64,000 bases of DNA, from assembly GCF_023347295.1 (NCBI RefSeq), contig NZ_CP094469.1:2914001-2978000 (forward strand), written 5' to 3'. The position numbers and the translations under genes are program-made. Positions 61,335-64,000 of the stretch are shown here, piece after piece (position 1 is the stretch's first letter; each line of letters starts with the position of its first letter). The notes below the pieces were generated by a model. It did no database searches, was not told the origin of the DNA, and saw only the letters and a program-made list of their open reading frames with translations. The stretch comes from Faecalibacterium sp. I3-3-33. Its GTDB lineage: Bacteria > Bacillota > Clostridia > Oscillospirales > Ruminococcaceae.

Positions 61335-62168
61335 TTATGCCAGTGCGGTGATAGCTGCCACAGCCAGCACGATCGCACCCAGCACGATGCGGTAGATGCC
61401 AAAGAACTTGAAGTCGTGGCGCTTGACGTAATCCATCAGGAAGCGGATGGCTGCAAGGCTGACGACAAAGGCCACAACACAGCCCACCAGCAGCACGGCG
61501 ATCTCGGTGCCGGTGATGGATACGCCGGAGATGGCGAACTTGATCACCTTGAGCAGGGATGCACCCGCCATGACCGGGATAGCCAGATAGAAGGTGAACT
61601 CTGCCACACAGGCGCGGGAGAGCCCCAGCAGCAGGCCGCCCACGATGGTAGCACCGGAGCGGGAGGTGCCGGGGATGATGGCAAGGCACTGCCACACGCC
61701 GATGAGCAAAGCGTCCCGGTAGCTGATCTGTTCCAGCTTTGTGACCCGGGGCGTGGTGCGGCGGTTTTCCACCACAAGGAAGAGCACACCGTACAAAATC
61801 AGCATGGCGGCTACGGTGATGTAGTTATAGAAGTGCTCCTCCATCCAATCGTCCAGCGGGCTGATGACCAGCACCGGCAGGGTGGCGGCTACCACCTTGA
61901 ACCACAGGTTCCACACGCTGGGCTTGGAGATGACCTTGCCCTGCCGCAGCCCGAAGGGCCACAGCTTATTCCAGAACAGCACCACCACGGCCAGAATGGC
62001 ACCCAGCTGGATGACCACCCGGAACATGGACATGAATTCTTCGCTGGCATTGAACTTGACGACCTGCTCCACAAGGATCATGTGACCGGTGGAGGAGATG
62101 GGCAGCCACTCGGTAATGCCCTCCACGATACCCATCAGGATTGCTTTGATGATCTCGAAAAACGTAAT
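61335..62168 (-). CDS. uppP: Undecaprenyl-diphosphatase UppP, apparent ATT start
   Basis: About 277 aa, eight membrane spans. It releases undecaprenyl phosphate for cell-wall synthesis. Motifs: KAILMGIVEGITEWLPISST (near the start) and PGTSRSGATIVGGLLLG, with the catalytic Glu, His and Arg. The family normally starts one or two residues before TFFEIIKAILMG. Here a perfect AGGAGG lies five bases before an in-frame ATT at 62168, exactly where ATG is expected. Longer frames could start at GTG 62186 or TTG 62210, but those place the RBS inside the gene. A GCACCC/GGGTGC hairpin lies just before the AGGAGG. Confidence 0.9.
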   Translation of the reverse strand: MTFFEIIKAILMGIVEGITEWLPISSTGHMILVEQVVKFNASEEFMSMFRVVIQLGAILAVVVLFWNKLWPFGLRQGKVISKPSVWNLWFKVVAATLPVLVISPLDDWMEEHFYNYITVAAMLILYGVLFLVVENRRTTPRVTKLEQISYRDALLIGVWQCLAIIPGTSRSGATIVGGLLLGLSRACVAEFTFYLAIPVMAGASLLKVIKFAISGVSITGTEIAVLLVGCVVAFVVSLAAIRFLMDYVKRHDFKFFGIYRIVLGAIVLAVAAITALA

Positions 62169-62282
62169 AAATCCCTCCTGCAGCACCCGCTGGGTGCGTA
62201 GTTTTTTCAAAAGCAGTTCCAGTATACCATACTATGAGCCGCCGTGCATACAGATTATAGAAATTTTCCCCCGGGCGCTGTA

Positions 62283-62311
62283 TTTATCTGCCCCGGGAAA
62301 TGTGCTATACT
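62283..62311 (+). promoter_or_regulatory. Promoter of the TrkA operon
   Basis: TTTATC, 17 bases, TATACT, about 70 bases before the first ATG. Confidence 0.72.
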
Positions 62312-62381
62312 ATAAAAATAAGAAGTCTGTCCGCTTTCTGCGCCCGGCGCAGAAGCTCTGAGAACAACGAGGTGAACCTTC

Positions 62382-62795
62382 ATGAACATACTGGTGATCG
62401 GCTGCGATCAGGTGGGTGCGGCGCTGATCCGCGATCTGGAACGCATCGGCCATGATATCTCGGTGGTGGAAAAAGACCCCGAGCAGCTCAAGCGTCTGGA
62501 TGCCTTTGACGATTATACCTTTCACGGCACTGCCCTTGTGGGCGACCCCACCGACCCGGACACCCTGCGCCGGGGCGGCGTAGAGAACTGCGACGCCGTG
62601 GCGGCGGTGACCGAGGAGGACTCGGTGAACCTGATGGCGGCACAGCTGGCAAAGAACATCTTCCGCCGGGATAAGGTCATCTGCCGGGTGTCCGACCCGC
62701 ATCTGCAAATTTTGTACCACAAGGCCTACGAGCTGGAGACCATCTGCCCCACCGTGCTGACCGAGCAGGCGGTGTTCCGGGCACTTTCCAAGTAA
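62382..62795 (+). CDS. TrkA-N (RCK) domain protein
   Basis: Protein of 137 aa comprising only the NAD-binding RCK N-domain (MNILVIGCDQVGAALIRDL with GxGxxG-like spacing; VICRVSDPHLQILYH). It probably regulates a potassium transporter by binding NAD(H) or ATP. The TrkA_C domain is absent, unlike the next gene. GAGGTG lies about 8 bases before the ATG. It is the first gene of an apparent four-gene run. No TrkH/KtrB membrane gene is in the window. Confidence 0.88.
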   Translation: MNILVIGCDQVGAALIRDLERIGHDISVVEKDPEQLKRLDAFDDYTFHGTALVGDPTDPDTLRRGGVENCDAVAAVTEEDSVNLMAAQLAKNIFRRDKVICRVSDPHLQILYHKAYELETICPTVLTEQAVFRALSK

Positions 62796-62839
62796 AACAG
62801 CCTGTTTTCGCTTTACAGACCGTAGAATGAGGTAACGAT

Positions 62840-63508
62840 ATGAAAGTTTGTATTGCCGGCGGCGGCCGGGTGGGCATGTATCTTGCCCAAAGCCTGCTGT
62901 CCCACCACCATAAGGTGACCATCATCGAGCCGCAGGAGGCGCTGTGCCGTACCCTTGCGGATACGCTGGATATCCCGGTCATCTGCGGCGACTCCCTGAG
63001 CTTTGACACCCTGCGCACCGCCGATGTGGCCAGCTGCGACGCCTTTGTGGCGGTGACCAACACCGACGAGACCAATCTGGTGGCCTGCCAGATCGCCAAG
63101 CGGGAGTTCGGCGTGAACCGCACCGTGGCGCGTGCCTCCAACCCCAAAAACCGGGACATCCTGCACACGCTGGGCGTGGACACCGTGGTGTGCGGCACCG
63201 ACAACCTGAGCCATATCCTGGAGCGGGAGATCGAGACCGACACCATCCGGCAGCTGCTGTCTCTTGGCGGCGGCACTGCCAGCCTGAATGAGATTTTGCT
63301 GCCGGAGGACTTTCAGTTCGCGGGCAAGGAGATCAAGGAGATCCCCATCCCCGGCAACGCCATTCTGGTCAGCATCACCCGGGATACCGAGTTCATCATC
63401 CCTCACGGCAGCACGGTGCTGCTGCCGTGGGATAGGCTGCTCTGCCTGACACAGGACGACACCCTGCATCTGCTGATGGATGCGTGGGGTCTTTCCTCCC
63501 ACAAATGA
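62840..63508 (+). CDS. trkA: TrkA protein with NAD and C-terminal domains
   Basis: Protein of 222 aa. RCK N-domain (MKVCIAGGGRVGMYLAQSL, GxGxxG; VTNTDETNLVACQIAK) plus a C-terminal TrkA_C domain (about 140-222, FAGKEIKEIPIPGNAILVSI). It is a gating subunit of a Trk/Ktr K+ uptake system. GAGGTAACG lies before the ATG. It follows the RCK-only gene by 44 bases and overlaps the next gene's start (ATGA). The two TrkA proteins may form a mixed ring. Confidence 0.92.
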   Translation: MKVCIAGGGRVGMYLAQSLLSHHHKVTIIEPQEALCRTLADTLDIPVICGDSLSFDTLRTADVASCDAFVAVTNTDETNLVACQIAKREFGVNRTVARASNPKNRDILHTLGVDTVVCGTDNLSHILEREIETDTIRQLLSLGGGTASLNEILLPEDFQFAGKEIKEIPIPGNAILVSITRDTEFIIPHGSTVLLPWDRLLCLTQDDTLHLLMDAWGLSSHK

Positions 63509-63936
63509 GCGAGCAGGAGCTGCTGCGCACCGCGCTGGTGCTGCCGCCCCGCGCCCGCCGGGTGCTCTGCGTCTGGGCAGCTGTGCCCGGGCTGGTCTGC
63601 GCGCCCTTTGCCTTCTGGCAAAGCGTGTGGACAGGCGCGGTCTTTTGCATCGTATGGGTGGCGCTGGTGGCACTTGTCCGGGTGCGCTGCTGCAGCTTTG
63701 TAGCCGCCCTGACGGCAGACAGCGTTACGGTGCAGACCGGGGTGGCTGTCCCTGTACTGCGCCGCATCCCGCGCCGGGCGGTCACCGGGGTGCAGCTGCT
63801 GCGCACCCCGCTACTGTGGGCGGCAGGGTGCACCGTGCTCCTTGTGCGCAGCCCGGGGCTGCAATTGGTGCTGCCCGGCATCCCCGCCGCACAGGCGACT
63901 GCGCTGGCGGCGGTACTGATGGAGGGCAACGTATGA
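63505..63936 (+). CDS. PH domain membrane protein (YdbS-like)
   Basis: Protein of 143 aa: two adjacent membrane spans (about 28-62, VWAAVPGLVCAPFAFW; VFCIVWVALVALV) and a bacterial PH domain (TADSVTVQTGVAVPVLRRIP, RRAVTGVQLLRTP). The ATG overlaps the trkA stop, so translation is coupled; there is no separate RBS. It resembles YdbS of Bacillus, which works with YdbT. The next gene starts 3 bases before its stop. Function of the pair is not settled. Confidence 0.82.
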   Translation: MSEQELLRTALVLPPRARRVLCVWAAVPGLVCAPFAFWQSVWTGAVFCIVWVALVALVRVRCCSFVAALTADSVTVQTGVAVPVLRRIPRRAVTGVQLLRTPLLWAAGCTVLLVRSPGLQLVLPGIPAAQATALAAVLMEGNV

Positions 63937-64000
63937 ACCGGGAAAAGCACTTCCACCCGCTGGCGGCGCTGCATCTGCTGCGCAAGACTTTGCTGGTGTA
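63933..64000 (+). CDS. PH domain protein, YdbT-like (cut by window end)
   Basis: Only the first 22 codons are in the window. They read MNREKHFHPLAALHLLRKTL, the usual start of YdbT-type proteins, which carry tandem PH domains and membrane spans. The ATG lies within the end of the YdbS-like gene, with GGAGGG upstream. Confidence 0.7.
   Translation, partial: MNREKHFHPLAALHLLRKTLLV

Overview
The 16S rRNA gene (about 23410-24921, minus strand) reads as a Faecalibacterium (Oscillospiraceae, Clostridia) sequence. The GC-rich core genes and the dispersed hairpin repeats around 25-60 kb fit that assignment. The window joins the right-hand part of an integrated mobile region (1 to about 19.9 kb) to ordinary chromosome (about 19.9-64 kb).

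Mobile region. It holds parts of at least two elements. The left part carries a large serine recombinase, a remnant of a RepA_N-type replication initiator, a MobA/MobL (MobQ) relaxase with a DUF3847 partner, and a sigma/anti-sigma pair. Next comes an AT-rich cargo strip of secreted and membrane proteins that includes a trypsin-like protease with a Tat-like signal. The right part carries an XRE regulator overlapping a sigma factor, a GTAC-rich palindromic (iteron-like) block, a likely oriT, a MobV relaxase, a small excisionase and a tyrosine integrase. The integrase gene ends about 160 bases from the 3' end of a tRNA-Lys gene. Several small gene fragments show repeated insertion and decay.

Chromosome. 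A 16S-23S-5S-tRNA-Lys operon lies on the minus strand behind two tandem promoters. It is followed by a divergent type III pantothenate kinase, tRNA-Arg, three MATE exporters, a Tat/lipoprotein-type FMN/FAD reductase divergent from a LysR regulator, a CstA-type transporter and a second LysR regulator. Then come a three-gene SMC-like complex (jetABC/mksBEF type, without a visible jetD), three related lipoproteins, a secreted C39-like protein, acylphosphatase, a CBS-type inorganic pyrophosphatase, a PAP2 phosphatase and GluQ-RS. An alpha-glucoside PTS operon (antiterminator, EIICB, GH4 6-phospho-glucosidase) follows, then a DUF362 ferredoxin protein, a CLC channel, UppP, two TrkA proteins and two PH-domain proteins, the last cut by the window end.

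What stands out. (1) A promoter plus a structured leader ending in an intrinsic terminator just before a MATE gene, matching no riboswitch class I know. (2) JetABC without JetD. (3) Several families of dispersed palindromic repeats, including arrays of hairpins joined by CATCATT-like linkers and elements whose stem sequence changes while loop and flanks stay constant. (4) AUA or AUU codons at the expected start position of three genes. (5) A pantothenate kinase lacking the usual catalytic motifs. (6) A mobilisation origin resembling the pMV158 nick region in front of the MobV relaxase.
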